Assembly: GCA_964034945.1 (NCBI GenBank) | Contig: OZ035960.1 | Span: 73,361,445 to 73,425,444 of the forward strand | Reading direction: 5' to 3' | Length of the DNA: 64,000 nucleotides | Source: Chrysopilus asiliformis | Taxonomy: Eukaryota; Arthropoda; Insecta; Diptera; Rhagionidae | In this document: positions 30,701 to 43,922 of the stretch, piece by piece | How positions within the stretch are numbered: position 1 is the first letter of the stretch | How the letters are laid out: each line of letters opens with the position of its first letter | Translations under genes and position numbers: made by a program | The notes under the pieces: generated by a model | Told to the model about the DNA's origin: nothing | What the model saw: only the letters and a program-made list of their open reading frames with translations | Databases searched by the model: none

Positions 30701-33700
30701 CAGTCTGTCAGTCTGTCAGTCTGTCAGTCTGTCAGTCTGTCAGTCTGTCAGTCTGTCAGTCTGTCAGTCTGTCAGTCTGTCAGTCTGTCAGTCTGTCAGT
30801 CTGTCAGTCTGTCAGTCTGTCAGTCTGTCAGTCTGTCAGTCTGTCAGTCTGTCAGTCTGTCAGTCTGTCAGTCTGTCAGTCTGTCAGTCTGTCAGTCTGT
30901 CAGTCTGTCAGTCTGTCAGTCTGTCAGTCTGTCAGTCTGTCAGTCTGTCAGTCTGTCAGTCTGTCAGTCTGTCAGTCTGTCAGTCTGTCAGTCTGTCAGT
31001 CTGTCAGTCTGTCAGTCTGTCAGTCTGTCAGTCTGTCAGTCTGTCAGTCTGTCAGTCTGTCAGTCTGTCAGTCTGTCAGTCTGTCAGTCTGTCAGTCTGT
31101 CAGTCTGTCAGTCTGTCAGTCTGTCAGTCTGTCAGTCTGTCAGTCTGTCAGTCTGTCAGTCTGTCAGTCTGTCAGTCTGTCAGTCTGTCAGTCTGTCAGT
31201 CTGTCAGTCTGTCAGTCTGTCAGTCTGTCAGTCTGTCAGTCTGTCAGTCTGTCAGTCTGTCAGTCTGTCAGTCTGTCAGTCTGTCAGTCTGTCAGTCTGT
31301 CAGTCTGTCAGTCTGTCAGTCTGTCAGTCTGTCAGTCTGTCAGTCTGTCAGTCTGTCAGTCTGTCAGTCTGTCAGTCTGTCAGTCTGTCAGTCTGTCAGT
31401 CTGTCAGTCTGTCAGTCTGTCAGTCTGTCAGTCTGTCAGTCTGTCAGTCTGTCAGTCTGTCAGTCTGTCAGTCTGTCAGTCTGTCAGTCTGTCAGTCTGT
31501 CAGTCTGTCAGTCTGTCAGTCTGTCAGTCTGTCAGTCTGTCAGTCTGTCAGTCTGTCAGTCTGTCAGTCTGTCAGTCTGTCAGTCTGTCAGTCTGTCAGT
31601 CTGTCAGTCTGTCAGTCTGTCAGTCTGTCAGTCTGTCAGTCTGTCAGTCTGTCAGTCTGTCAGTCTGTCAGTCTGTCAGTCTGTCAGTCTGTCAGTCTGT
31701 CAGTCTGTCAGTCTGTCAGTCTGTCAGTCTGTCAGTCTGTCAGTCTGTCAGTCTGTCAGTCTGTCAGTCTGTCAGTCTGTCAGTCTGTCAGTCTGTCAGT
31801 CTGTCAGTCTGTCAGTCTGTCAGTCTGTCAGTCTGTCAGTCTGTCAGTCTGTCAGTCTGTCAGTCTGTCAGTCTGTCAGTCTGTCAGTCTGTCAGTCTGT
31901 CAGTCTGTCAGTCTGTCAGTCTGTCAGTCTGTCAGTCTGTCAGTCTGTCAGTCTGTCAGTCTGTCAGTCTGTCAGTCTGTCAGTCTGTCAGTCTGTCAGT
32001 CTGTCAGTCTGTCAGTCTGTCAGTCTGTCAGTCTGTCAGTCTGTCAGTCTGTCAGTCTGTCAGTCTGTCAGTCTGTCAGTCTGTCAGTCTGTCAGTCTGT
32101 CAGTCTGTCAGTCTGTCAGTCTGTCAGTCTGTCAGTCTGTCAGTCTGTCAGTCTGTCAGTCTGTCAGTCTGTCAGTCTGTCAGTCTGTCAGTCTGTCAGT
32201 CTGTCAGTCTGTCAGTCTGTCAGTCTGTCAGTCTGTCAGTCTGTCAGTCTGTCAGTCTGTCAGTCTGTCAGTCTGTCAGTCTGTCAGTCTGTCAGTCTGT
32301 CAGTCTGTCAGTCTGTCAGTCTGTCAGTCTGTCAGTCTGTCAGTCTGTCAGTCTGTCAGTCTGTCAGTCTGTCAGTCTGTCAGTCTGTCAGTCTGTCAGT
32401 CTGTCAGTCTGTCAGTCTGTCAGTCTGTCAGTCTGTCAGTCTGTCAGTCTGTCAGTCTGTCAGTCTGTCAGTCTGTCAGTCTGTCAGTCTGTCAGTCTGT
32501 CAGTCTGTCAGTCTGTCAGTCTGTCAGTCTGTCAGTCTGTCAGTCTGTCAGTCTGTCAGTCTGTCAGTCTGTCAGTCTGTCAGTCTGTCAGTCTGTCAGT
32601 CTGTCAGTCTGTCAGTCTGTCAGTCTGTCAGTCTGTCAGTCTGTCAGTCTGTCAGTCTGTCAGTCTGTCAGTCTGTCAGTCTGTCAGTCTGTCAGTCTGT
32701 CAGTCTGTCAGTCTGTCAGTCTGTCAGTCTGTCAGTCTGTCAGTCTGTCAGTCTGTCAGTCTGTCAGTCTGTCAGTCTGTCAGTCTGTCAGTCTGTCAGT
32801 CTGTCAGTCTGTCAGTCTGTCAGTCTGTCAGTCTGTCAGTCTGTCAGTCTGTCAGTCTGTCAGTCTGTCAGTCTGTCAGTCTGTCAGTCTGTCAGTCTGT
32901 CAGTCTGTCAGTCTGTCAGTCTGTCAGTCTGTCAGTCTGTCAGTCTGTCAGTCTGTCAGTCTGTCAGTCTGTCAGTCTGTCAGTCTGTCAGTCTGTCAGT
33001 CTGTCAGTCTGTCAGTCTGTCAGTCTGTCAGTCTGTCAGTCTGTCAGTCTGTCAGTCTGTCAGTCTGTCAGTCTGTCAGTCTGTCAGTCTGTCAGTCTGT
33101 CAGTCTGTCAGTCTGTCAGTCTGTCAGTCTGTCAGTCTGTCAGTCTGTCAGTCTGTCAGTCTGTCAGTCTGTCAGTCTGTCAGTCTGTCAGTCTGTCAGT
33201 CTGTCAGTCTGTCAGTCTGTCAGTCTGTCAGTCTGTCAGTCTGTCAGTCTGTCAGTCTGTCAGTCTGTCAGTCTGTCAGTCTGTCAGTCTGTCAGTCTGT
33301 CAGTCTGTCAGTCTGTCAGTCTGTCAGTCTGTCAGTCTGTCAGTCTGTCAGTCTGTCAGTCTGTCAGTCTGTCAGTCTGTCAGTCTGTCAGTCTGTCAGT
33401 CTGTCAGTCTGTCAGTCTGTCAGTCTGTCAGTCTGTCAGTCTGTCAGTCTGTCAGTCTGTCAGTCTGTCAGTCTGTCAGTCTGTCAGTCTGTCAGTCTGT
33501 CAGTCTGTCAGTCTGTCAGTCTGTCAGTCTGTCAGTCTGTCAGTCTGTCAGTCTGTCAGTCTGTCAGTCTGTCAGTCTGTCAGTCTGTCAGTCTGTCAGT
33601 CTGTCAGTCTGTCAGTCTGTCAGTCTGTCAGTCTGTCAGTCTGTCAGTCTGTCAGTCTGTCAGTCTGTCAGTCTGTCAGTCTGTCAGTCTGTCAGTCTGT

Positions 33701-36700
33701 CAGTCTGTCAGTCTGTCAGTCTGTCAGTCTGTCAGTCTGTCAGTCTGTCAGTCTGTCAGTCTGTCAGTCTGTCAGTCTGTCAGTCTGTCAGTCTGTCAGT
33801 CTGTCAGTCTGTCAGTCTGTCAGTCTGTCAGTCTGTCAGTCTGTCAGTCTGTCAGTCTGTCAGTCTGTCAGTCTGTCAGTCTGTCAGTCTGTCAGTCTGT
33901 CAGTCTGTCAGTCTGTCAGTCTGTCAGTCTGTCAGTCTGTCAGTCTGTCAGTCTGTCAGTCTGTCAGTCTGTCAGTCTGTCAGTCTGTCAGTCTGTCAGT
34001 CTGTCAGTCTGTCAGTCTGTCAGTCTGTCAGTCTGTCAGTCTGTCAGTCTGTCAGTCTGTCAGTCTGTCAGTCTGTCAGTCTGTCAGTCTGTCAGTCTGT
34101 GTCAGTCTGTCAGTCTGTCAGTCTGTCAGTCTGTCAGTCTGTCAGTCTGTCAGTCTGTCAGTCTGTCAGTCTGTCAGTCTGTCAGTCTGTCAGTCTGTCA
34201 GTCTGTCAGTCTGTCAGTCTGTCAGTCTGTCAGTCTGTCAGTCTGTCAGTCTGTCAGTCTGTCAGTCTGTCAGTCTGTCAGTCTGTCAGTCTGTCAGTCT
34301 GTCAGTCTGTCAGTCTGTCAGTCTGTCAGTCTGTCAGTCTGTCAGTCTGTCAGTCTGTCAGTCTGTCAGTCTGTCAGTCTGTCAGTCTGTCAGTCTGTCA
34401 GTCTGTCAGTCTGTCAGTCTGTCAGTCTGTCAGTCTGTCAGTCTGTCAGTCTGTCAGTCTGTCAGTCTGTCAGTCTGTCAGTCTGTCAGTCTGTCAGTCT
34501 GTCAGTCTGTCAGTCTGTCAGTCTGTCAGTCTGTCAGTCTGTCAGTCTGTCAGTCTGTCAGTCTGTCAGTCTGTCAGTCTGTCAGTCTGTCAGTCTGTCA
34601 GTCTGTCAGTCTGTCAGTCTGTCAGTCTGTCAGTCTGTCAGTCTGTCAGTCTGTCAGTCTGTCAGTCTGTCAGTCTGTCAGTCTGTCAGTCTGTCAGTCT
34701 GTCAGTCTGTCAGTCTGTCAGTCTGTCAGTCTGTCAGTCTGTCAGTCTGTCAGTCTGTCAGTCTGTCAGTCTGTCAGTCTGTCAGTCTGTCAGTCTGTCA
34801 GTCTGTCAGTCTGTCAGTCTGTCAGTCTGTCAGTCTGTCAGTCTGTCAGTCTGTCAGTCTGTCAGTCTGTCAGTCTGTCAGTCTGTCAGTCTGTCAGTCT
34901 GTCAGTCTGTCAGTCTGTCAGTCTGTCAGTCTGTCAGTCTGTCAGTCTGTCAGTCTGTCAGTCTGTCAGTCTGTCAGTCTGTCAGTCTGTCAGTCTGTCA
35001 GTCTGTCAGTCTGTCAGTCTGTCAGTCTGTCAGTCTGTCAGTCTGTCAGTCTGTCAGTCTGTCAGTCTGTCAGTCTGTCAGTCTGTCAGTCTGTCAGTCT
35101 GTCAGTCTGTCAGTCTGTCAGTCTGTCAGTCTGTCAGTCTGTCAGTCTGTCAGTCTGTCAGTCTGTCAGTCTGTCAGTCTGTCAGTCTGTCAGTCTGTCA
35201 GTCTGTCAGTCTGTCAGTCTGTCAGTCTGTCAGTCTGTCAGTCTGTCAGTCTGTCAGTCTGTCAGTCTGTCAGTCTGTCAGTCTGTCAGTCTGTCAGTCT
35301 GTCAGTCTGTCAGTCTGTCAGTCTGTCAGTCTGTCAGTCTGTCAGTCTGTCAGTCTGTCAGTCTGTCAGTCTGTCAGTCTGTCAGTCTGTCAGTCTGTCA
35401 GTCTGTCAGTCTGTCAGTCTGTCAGTCTGTCAGTCTGTCAGTCTGTCAGTCTGTCAGTCTGTCAGTCTGTCAGTCTGTCAGTCTGTCAGTCTGTCAGTCT
35501 GTCAGTCTGTCAGTCTGTCAGTCTGTCAGTCTGTCAGTCTGTCAGTCTGTCAGTCTGTCAGTCTGTCAGTCTGTCAGTCTGTCAGTCTGTCAGTCTGTCA
35601 GTCTGTCAGTCTGTCAGTCTGTCAGTCTGTCAGTCTGTCAGTCTGTCAGTCTGTCAGTCTGTCAGTCTGTCAGTCTGTCAGTCTGTCAGTCTGTCAGTCT
35701 GTCAGTCTGTCAGTCTGTCAGTCTGTCAGTCTGTCAGTCTGTCAGTCTGTCAGTCTGTCAGTCTGTCAGTCTGTCAGTCTGTCAGTCTGTCAGTCTGTCA
35801 GTCTGTCAGTCTGTCAGTCTGTCAGTCTGTCAGTCTGTCAGTCTGTCAGTCTGTCAGTCTGTCAGAGTCTGTCAGTCTGTCAGTCTGTCAGTCTGTCAGT
35901 CTGTCAGTCTGTCAGTCTGTCAGTCTGTCAGTCTGTCAGTCTGTCAGTCTGTCAGTCTGTCAGTCTGTCAGTCTGTCAGTCTGTCAGTCTGTCAGTCTGT
36001 CAGTCTGTCAGTCTGTCAGTCTGTCAGTCTGTCAGTCTGTCAGTCTGTCAGTCTGTCAGTCTGTCAGTCTGTCAGTCTGTCAGTCTGTCAGTCTGTCAGT
36101 CTGTCAGTCTGTCAGTCTGTCAGTCTGTCAGTCTGTCAGTCTGTCAGTCTGTCAGTCTGTCAGTCTGTCAGTCTGTCAGTCTGTCAGTCTGTCAGTCTGT
36201 CAGTCTGTCAGTCTGTCAGTCTGTCAGTCTGTCAGTCTGTCAGTCTGTCAGTCTGTCAGTCTGTCAGTCTGTCAGTCTGTCAGTCTGTCAGTCTGTCAGT
36301 CTGTCAGTCTGTCAGTCTGTCAGTCTGTCAGTCTGTCAGTCTGTCAGTCTGTCAGTCTGTCAGTCTGTCAGTCTGTCAGTCTGTCAGTCTGTCAGTCTGT
36401 CAGTCTGTCAGTCTGTCAGTCTGTCAGTCTGTCAGTCTGTCATCTGTCAGTCTGTCAGTCTGTCAGTCTGTCAGTCTGTCAGTCTGTCAGTCTGTCAGTC
36501 TGTCAGTCTGTCAGTCTGTCAGTCTGTCAGTCTGTCAGTCTGTCAGTCTGTCAGTCTGTCAGTCTGTCAGTCTGTCAGTCTGTCAGTCTGTCAGTCTGTC
36601 AGTCTGTCAGTCTGTCAGTCTGTCAGTCTGTCAGTCTGTCAGTCTGTCAGTCTGTCAGTCTGTCAGTCTGTCAGTCTGTCAGTCTGTCAGTCTGTCAGTC

Positions 36701-39700
36701 TGTCAGTCTGTCAGTCTGTCAGTCTGTCAGTCTGTCAGTCTGTCAGTCTGTCAGTCTGTCAGTCTGTCAGTCTGTCAGTCTGTCAGTCTGTCAGTCTGTC
36801 AGTCTGTCAGTCTGTCAGTCTGTCAGTCTGTCAGTCTGTCAGTCTGTCAGTCTGTCAGTCTGTCAGTCTGTCAGTCTGTCAGTCTGTCAGTCTGTCAGTC
36901 TGTCAGTCTGTCAGTCTGTCAGTCTGTCAGTCTGTCAGTCTGTCAGTCTGTCAGTCTGTCAGTCTGTCAGTCTGTCAGTCTGTCAGTCTGTCAGTCTGTC
37001 AGTCTGTCAGTCTGTCAGTCTGTCAGTCTGTCAGTCTGTCAGTCTGTCAGTCTGTCAGTCTGTCAGTCTGTCAGTCTGTCAGTCTGTCAGTCTGTCAGTC
37101 TGTCAGTCTGTCAGTCTGTCAGTCTGTCAGTCTGTCAGTCTGTCAGTCTGTCAGTCTGTCAGTCTGTCAGTCTGTCAGTCTGTCAGTCTGTCAGTCTGTC
37201 AGTCTGTCAGTCTGTCAGTCTGTCAGTCTGTCAGTCTGTCTCAGTCAGTCTGTCAGTCTGTCAGTCTGTCAGTCTGTCAGTCTGTCAGTCTGTCAGTCTG
37301 TCAGTCTGTCAGTCTGTCAGTCTGTCAGTCTGTCAGTCTGTCAGTCTGTCAGTCTGTCAGTCTGTCAGTCTGTCAGTCTGTCAGTCTGTCAGTCTGTCAG
37401 TCTGTCAGTCTGTCAGTCTGTCAGTCTGTCAGTCTGTCAGTCTGTCAGTCTGTCAGTCTGTCAGTCTGTCAGTCTGTCAGTCTGTCAGTCTGTCAGTCTG
37501 TCAGTCTGTCAGTCTGTCAGTCTGTCAGTCTGTCAGTCTGTCAGTCTGTCAGTCTGTCAGTCTGTCAGTCTGTCAGTCTGTCAGTCTGTCAGTCTGTCAG
37601 TCTGTCAGTCTGTCAGTCTGTCAGTCTGTCAGTCTGTCAGTCTGTCAGTCTGTCAGTCTGTCAGTCTGTCAGTCTGTCAGTCTGTCAGTCTGTCAGTCTG
37701 TCAGTCTGTCAGTCTGTCAGTCTGTCAGTCTGTCAGTCTGTCAGTCTGTCAGTCTGTCAGTCTGTCAGTCTGTCAGTCTGTCAGTCTGTCAGTCTGTCAG
37801 TCTGTCAGTCTGTCAGTCTGTCAGTCTGTCAGTCTGTCAGTCTGTCAGTCTGTCAGTCTGTCAGTCTGTCAGTCTGTCAGTCTGTCAGTCTGTCAGTCTG
37901 TCAGTCTGTCAGTCTGTCAGTCTGTCAGTCTGTCAGTCTGTCAGTCTGTCAGTCTGTCAGTCTGTCAGTCTGTCAGTCTGTCAGTCTGTCAGTCTGTCAG
38001 TCTGTCAGTCTGTCAGTCTGTCAGTCTGTCAGTCTGTCAGTCTGTCAGTCTGTCAGTCTGTCAGTCTGTCAGTCTGTCAGTCTGTCAGTCTGTCAGTCTG
38101 TCAGTCTGTCAGTCTGTCAGTCTGTCAGTCTGTCAGTCTGTCAGTCTGTCAGTCTGTCAGTCTGTCAGTCTGTCAGTCTGTCAGTCTGTCAGTCTGTCAG
38201 TCTGTCAGTCTGTCAGTCTGTCAGTCTGTCAGTCTGTCAGTCTGTCAGTCTGTCAGTCTGTCAGTCTGTCAGTCTGTCAGTCTGTCAGTCTGTCAGTCTG
38301 TCAGTCTGTCAGTCTGTCAGTCTGTCAGTCTGTCAGTCTGTCAGTCTGTCAGTCTGTCAGTCTGTCAGTCTGTCAGTCTGTCAGTCTGTCAGTCTGTCAG
38401 TCTGTCAGTCTGTCAGTCTGTCAGTCTGTCAGTCTGTCAGTCTGTCAGTCTGTCAGTCTGTCAGTCTGTCAGTCTGTCAGTCTGTCAGTCTGTCAGTCTG
38501 TCAGTCTGTCAGTCTGTCAGTCTGTCAGTCTGTCAGTCTGTCAGTCTGTCAGTCTGTCAGTCTGTCAGTCTGTCAGTCTGTCAGTCTGTCAGTCTGTCAG
38601 TCTGTCAGTCTGTCAGTCTGTCAGTCTGTCAGTCTGTCAGTCTGTCAGTCTGTCAGTCTGTCAGTCTGTCAGTCTGTCAGTCTGTCAGTCTGTCAGTCTG
38701 TCAGTCTGTCAGTCTGTCAGTCTGTCAGTCTGTCAGTCTGTCAGTCTGTCAGTCTGTCAGTCTGTCAGTCTGTCAGTCTGTCAGTCTGTCAGTCTGTCAG
38801 TCTGTCAGTCTGTCAGTCTGTCAGTCTGTCAGTCTGTCAGTCTGTCAGTCTGTCAGTCTGTCAGTCTGTCAGTCTGTCAGTCTGTCAGTCTGTCAGTCTG
38901 TCAGTCTGTCAGTCTGTCAGTCTGTCAGTCTGTCAGTCTGTCAGTCTGTCAGTCTGTCAGTCTGTCAGTCTGTCAGTCTGTCAGTCTGTCAGTCTGTCAG
39001 TCTGTCAGTCTGTCAGTCTGTCAGTCTGTCAGTCTGTCAGTCTGTCAGTCTGTCAGTCTGTCAGTCTGTCAGTCTGTCAGTCTGTCAGTCTGTCAGTCTG
39101 TCAGTCTGTCAGTCTGTCAGTCTGTCAGTCTGTCAGTCTGTCAGTCTGTCAGTCTGTCAGTCTGTCAGTCTGTCAGTCTGTCAGTCTGTCAGTCTGTCAG
39201 TCTGTCAGTCTGTCAGTCTGTCAGTCTGTCAGTCTGTCAGTCTGTCAGTCTGTCAGTCTGTCAGTCTGTCAGTCTGTCAGTCTGTCAGTCTGTCAGTCTG
39301 TCAGTCTGTCAGTCTGTCAGTCTGTCAGTCTGTCAGTCTGTCAGTCTGTCAGTCTGTCAGTCTGTCAGTCTGTCAGTCTGTCAGTCTGTCAGTCTGTCAG
39401 TCTGTCAGTCTGTCAGTCTGTCAGTCTGTCAGTCTGTCAGTCTGTCAGTCTGTCAGTCTGTCAGTCTGTCAGTCTGTCAGTCTGTCAGTCTGTCAGTCTG
39501 TCAGTCTGTCAGTCTGTCAGTCTGTCAGTCTGTCAGTCTGTCAGTCTGTCAGTCTGTCAGTCTGTCAGTCTGTCAGTCTGTCAGTCTGTCAGTCTGTCAG
39601 TCTGTCAGTCTGTCAGTCTGTCAGTCTGTCAGTCTGTCAGTCTGTCAGTCTGTCAGTCTGTCAGTCTGTCAGTCTGTCAGTCTGTCAGTCTGTCAGTCTG

Positions 39701-42328
39701 TCAGTCTGTCAGTCTGTCAGTCTGTCAGTCTGTCAGTCTGTCAGTCTGTCAGTCTGTCAGTCTGTCAGTCTGTCAGTCTGTCAGTCTGTCAGTCTGTCAG
39801 TCTGTCAGTCTGTCAGTCTGTCAGTCTGTCAGTCTGTCAGTCTGTCAGTCTGTCAGTCTGTCAGTCTGTCAGTCTGTCAGTCTGTCAGTCTGTCAGTCTG
39901 TCAGTCTGTCAGTCTGTCAGTCTGTCAGTCTGTCAGTCTGTCAGTCTGTCAGTCTGTCAGTCTGTCAGTCTGTCAGTCTGTCAGTCTGTCAGTCTGTCAG
40001 TCTGTCAGTCTGTCAGTCTGTCAGTCTGTCAGTCTGTCAGTCTGTCAGTCTGTCAGTCTGTCAGTCTGTCAGTCTGTCAGTCTGTCAGTCTGTCAGTCTG
40101 TCAGTCTGTCAGTCTGTCAGTCTGTCAGTCTGTCAGTCTGTCAGTCTGTCAGTCTGTCAGTCTGTCAGTCTGTCAGTCTGTCAGTCTGTCAGTCTGTCAG
40201 TCTGTCAGTCTGTCAGTCTGTCAGTCTGTCAGTCTGTCAGTCTGTCAGTCTGTCAGTCTGTCAGTCTGTCAGTCTGTCAGTCTGTCAGTCTGTCAGTCTG
40301 TCAGTCTGTCAGTCTGTCAGTCTGTCAGTCTGTCAGTCTGTCAGTCTGTCAGTCTGTCAGTCTGTCAGTCTGTCAGTCTGTCAGTCTGTCAGTCTGTCAG
40401 TCTGTCAGTCTGTCAGTCTGTCAGTCTGTCAGTCTGTCAGTCTGTCAGTCTGTCAGTCTGTCAGTCTGTCAGTCTGTCAGTCTGTCAGTCTGTCAGTCTG
40501 TCAGTCTGTCAGTCTGTCAGTCTGTCAGTCTGTCAGTCTGTCAGTCTGTCAGTCTGTCAGTCTGTCAGTCTGTCAGTCTGTCAGTCTGTCAGTCTGTCAG
40601 TCTGTCAGTCTGTCAGTCTGTCAGTCTGTCAGTCTGTCAGTCTGTCAGTCTGTCAGTCTGTCAGTCTGTCAGTCTGTCAGTCTGTCAGTCTGTCAGTCTG
40701 TCAGTCTGTCAGTCTGTCAGTCTGTCAGTCTGTCAGTCTGTCAGTCTGTCAGTCTGTCAGTCTGTCAGTCTGTCAGTCTGTCAGTCTGTCAGTCTGTCAG
40801 TCTGTCAGTCTGTCAGTCTGTCAGTCTGTCAGTCTGTCAGTCTGTCAGTCTGTCAGTCTGTCAGTCTGTCAGTCTGTCAGTCTGTCAGTCTGTCAGTCTG
40901 TCAGTCTGTCAGTCTGTCAGTCTGTCAGTCTGTCAGTCTGTCAGTCTGTCAGTCTGTCAGTCTGTCAGTCTGTCAGTCTGTCAGTCTGTCAGTCTGTCAG
41001 TCTGTCAGTCTGTCAGTCTGTCAGTCTGTCAGTCTGTCAGTCTGTCAGTCTGTCAGTCTGTCAGTCTGTCAGTCTGTCAGTCTGTCAGTCTGTCAGTCTG
41101 TCAGTCTGTCAGTCTGTCAGTCTGTCAGTCTGTCAGTCTGTCAGTCTGTCAGTCTGTCAGTCTGTCAGTCTGTCAGTCTGTCAGTCTGTCAGTCTGTCAG
41201 TCTGTCAGTCTGTCAGTCTGTCAGTCTGTCAGTCTGTCAGTCTGTCAGTCTGTCAGTCTGTCAGTCTGTCAGTCTGTCAGTCTGTCAGTCTGTCAGTCTG
41301 TCAGTCTGTCAGTCTGTCAGTCTGTCAGTCTGTCAGTCTGTCAGTCTGTCAGTCTGTCAGTCTGTCAGTCTGTCAGTCTGTCAGTCTGTCAGTCTGTCAG
41401 TCTGTCAGTCTGTCAGTCTGTCAGTCTGTCAGTCTGTCAGTCTGTCAGTCTGTCAGTCTGTCAGTCTGTCAGTCTGTCAGTCTGTCAGTCTGTCAGTCTG
41501 TCAGTCTGTCAGTCTGTCAGTCTGTCAGTCTGTCAGTCTGTCAGTCTGTCAGTCTGTCAGTCTGTCAGTCTGTCAGTCTGTCAGTCTGTCAGTCTGTCAG
41601 TCTGTCAGTCTGTCAGTCTGTCAGTCTGTCAGTCTGTCAGTCTGTCAGTCTGTCAGTCTGTCAGTCTGTCAGTCTGTCAGTCTGTCAGTCTGTCAGTCTG
41701 TCAGTCTGTCAGTCTGTCAGTCTGTCAGTCTGTCAGTCTGTCAGTCTGTCAGTCTGTCAGTCTGTCAGTCTGTCAGTCTGTCAGTCTGTCAGTCTGTCAG
41801 TCTGTCAGTCTGTCAGTCTGTCAGTCTGTCAGTCTGTCAGTCTGTCAGTCTGTCAGTCTGTCAGTCTGTCAGTCTGTCAGTCTGTCAGTCTGTCAGTCTG
41901 TCAGTCTGTCAGTCTGTCAGTCTGTCAGTCTGTCAGTCTGTCAGTCTGTCAGTCTGTCAGTCTGTCAGTCTGTCAGTCTGTCAGTCTGTCAGTCTGTCAG
42001 TCTGTCAGTCTGTCAGTCTGTCAGTCTGTCAGTCTGTCAGTCTGTCAGTCTGTCAGTCTGTCAGTCTGTCAGTCTGTCAGTCTGTCAGTCTGTCAGTCTG
42101 TCAGTCTGTCAGTCTGTCAGTCTGTCAGTCTGTCAGTCTGTCAGTCTGTCAGTCTGTCAGTCTGTCAGTCTGTCAGTCTGTCAGTCTGTCAGTCTGTCAG
42201 TCTGTCAGTCTGTCAGTCTGTCAGTCTGTCAGTCTGTCAGTCTGTCAGTCTGTCAGTCTGTCAGTCTGTCAGTCTGTCAGTCTGTCAGTCTGTCAGTCTG
42301 TCAGTCTGTCAGTCTGTCAGTCTGTCAG

Positions 42329-42330
<2 letters not shown>
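21707..42330. repeat. (CAGTCTGT)n satellite, block 2 (20.6 kb)
   Basis: The same 8-mer continues in phase after the hAT-type MITE for about 2,578 copies. I see only four defects: an extra GT at about 34100, an extra AG at about 35865, a missing G at about 36443, and a scrambled unit at about 37238-37246. All four fall in a 3.2-kb part of the block; the rest appears perfect. It ends at 42330, where the poly(A) of the non-LTR element begins. The long open frame from 34099 is an artefact of the repeat. Confidence 0.97.
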
Positions 42331-42361
<31 letters not shown>

Positions 42362-42362
<1 letters not shown>

Positions 42363-43922
42363 TTAGGCAGGTGGAAACCTTCAAAAGGCTCCGGATTATC
42401 CGGGAGTGTGGGATTTTTACCCACTAAAACCACCGGTCTCCATACCGCTGTTCCTCCCTGGAACTACCGTTAAGTATTACATCGGGGAGGCGGTTTGAGT
42501 ACTTTCCTCACTCTAGGTTCTAGCACAGAATACCAGAAGGGAATCGAGGAACAAAAATTTTTGATGTGCGAAGAACTTTCCGGGCCTTATGTGGCTATCT
42601 CATTTCCCTTGTAAGCACACGAATTGCTTTATATGTGTGCCCAGAAATGGCGGATGAAATTCCAGGGGGTTGCCAGAATTAAACTATTGGATGTGTTGAT
42701 GCACATAATTTTATTCCCCTAAAACCACTAAATGGAAATTCGCGGAAATTTAATTTAATTCATATCCCTAATAACAATTAGTATGTATGAATTAATTACG
42801 TTGATTTTTTGAAAGAAGCGTTAATGCTCGTCGCTCAGATTCTAGTAAAAATTTTTTTTTATTAAAAAGTTAATGTAATCGACATTACTCCAATACCCTA
42901 TTCTGAGACTAAACTTTTAGATCCGCCAAATAATTCGTTGAGAACTTAAAACCCTTACAAATCCAAAAGATGAAATTCAAAGTTCAGAAATTTATTGAAA
43001 TTCAAATCTACGCGCCTTTTGCTATCTTTGAATCACGAACCCTTGAATCAGGTAATACCAAGGTTTGACGTTTGTCAAACCGAACAAAAAAAAACATCGA
43101 GATAAATGTCGGAAACGTTTTGAATTTATGCCGATTTATTGTGTAAAATCGTGGATGTTGTGGCGTGTTTATTGTTATGTGATACGCGGAGAAGTGGCGG
43201 ATAGCGTAATTCTTTTAAAAAAATTTGATTTCCTCGGAATTACGAGAAAATTTTAGTGTTTCCTAAATTTTCCCCTTTTTTGTATCTAATCGAAAAAGTT
43301 TACCTTTCTGGTGCTTTCGGTACCCTAAAAAACGTTCTGTCGGGATTTTTAAAGCTGTCCGCGGAACATTGCTTGACGAGGCATTTTAAAAATTCCAATT
43401 TTGGCATAATAAAAAGTTCTTCCAACCTTTCTCGGAAAAATTGAACTAAAAATGTAAACAAAACGACGTCGTTTTGTTTACAATTGATATGCGTTTGTAT
43501 GCAAAGAAGAAAAAATGCAAACAGGGTTGCAATGGAAATCGTTTTTGGTTGATTTTCATTTTTGGCAGAAAATGAGTTTCTTGGAATGGATGAAACCAAA
43601 ACTCGATCGAATTGTCATTTTATCGATCCCGCATTGCGTTTTATGTTCTAAAAAGTGTTTTGTGTGAGGAGAAGTTAGATTTTTTCGATTGCTGGAATAA
43701 TGAAAAAAATTCCGTATCAAACCCTGCAAAACAAATTTCGCATGTTATATTTTTTATCTCTTTTGCGTGTTCGGTTTGAATATGAAGGCAAGAAAAGGAA
43801 TTCCGGAAAATTCGAAAATTTAAAGCGAGTTGAAGATATTTTTTTCTATCGCCGATTCTTCTCTCTACCGTGCGACATTGAAATTCTCGATTCTTTCCCT
43901 TCTGTTATTCTGTGGTTCTAGG
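42362..43922 (-). other. 3' untranslated region of the R1-clade element
   Basis: About 1,560 bp without a supported gene. The last 330 bp before the poly(A) (42362-42690) are GC-richer and contain paired motifs such as GGTGGTTTTAGTGGG, which may be the structure the reverse transcriptase recognises. The rest is AT-rich. A perfect 30-bp palindrome lies at 43453-43482. The short open frames here (43065-43444, 43700-43921) have no recognisable content. Confidence 0.6.
43453..43482. repeat. Perfect 30-bp palindrome
   Basis: Two 15-base arms, TGTAAACAAAACGAC and its exact reverse complement, with no spacer and an AACGACGTCGTT centre. It lies in the 3' untranslated region of the R1-clade element. 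As RNA it would fold only with a strained loop; as DNA it is a candidate protein-binding site or a scar of inverted duplication. Confidence 0.9.

Noticed and set aside
43065..43921. Plus-strand open frames in the R1-clade 3' region
   Set aside because: Short, no recognisable content, antisense to the element.
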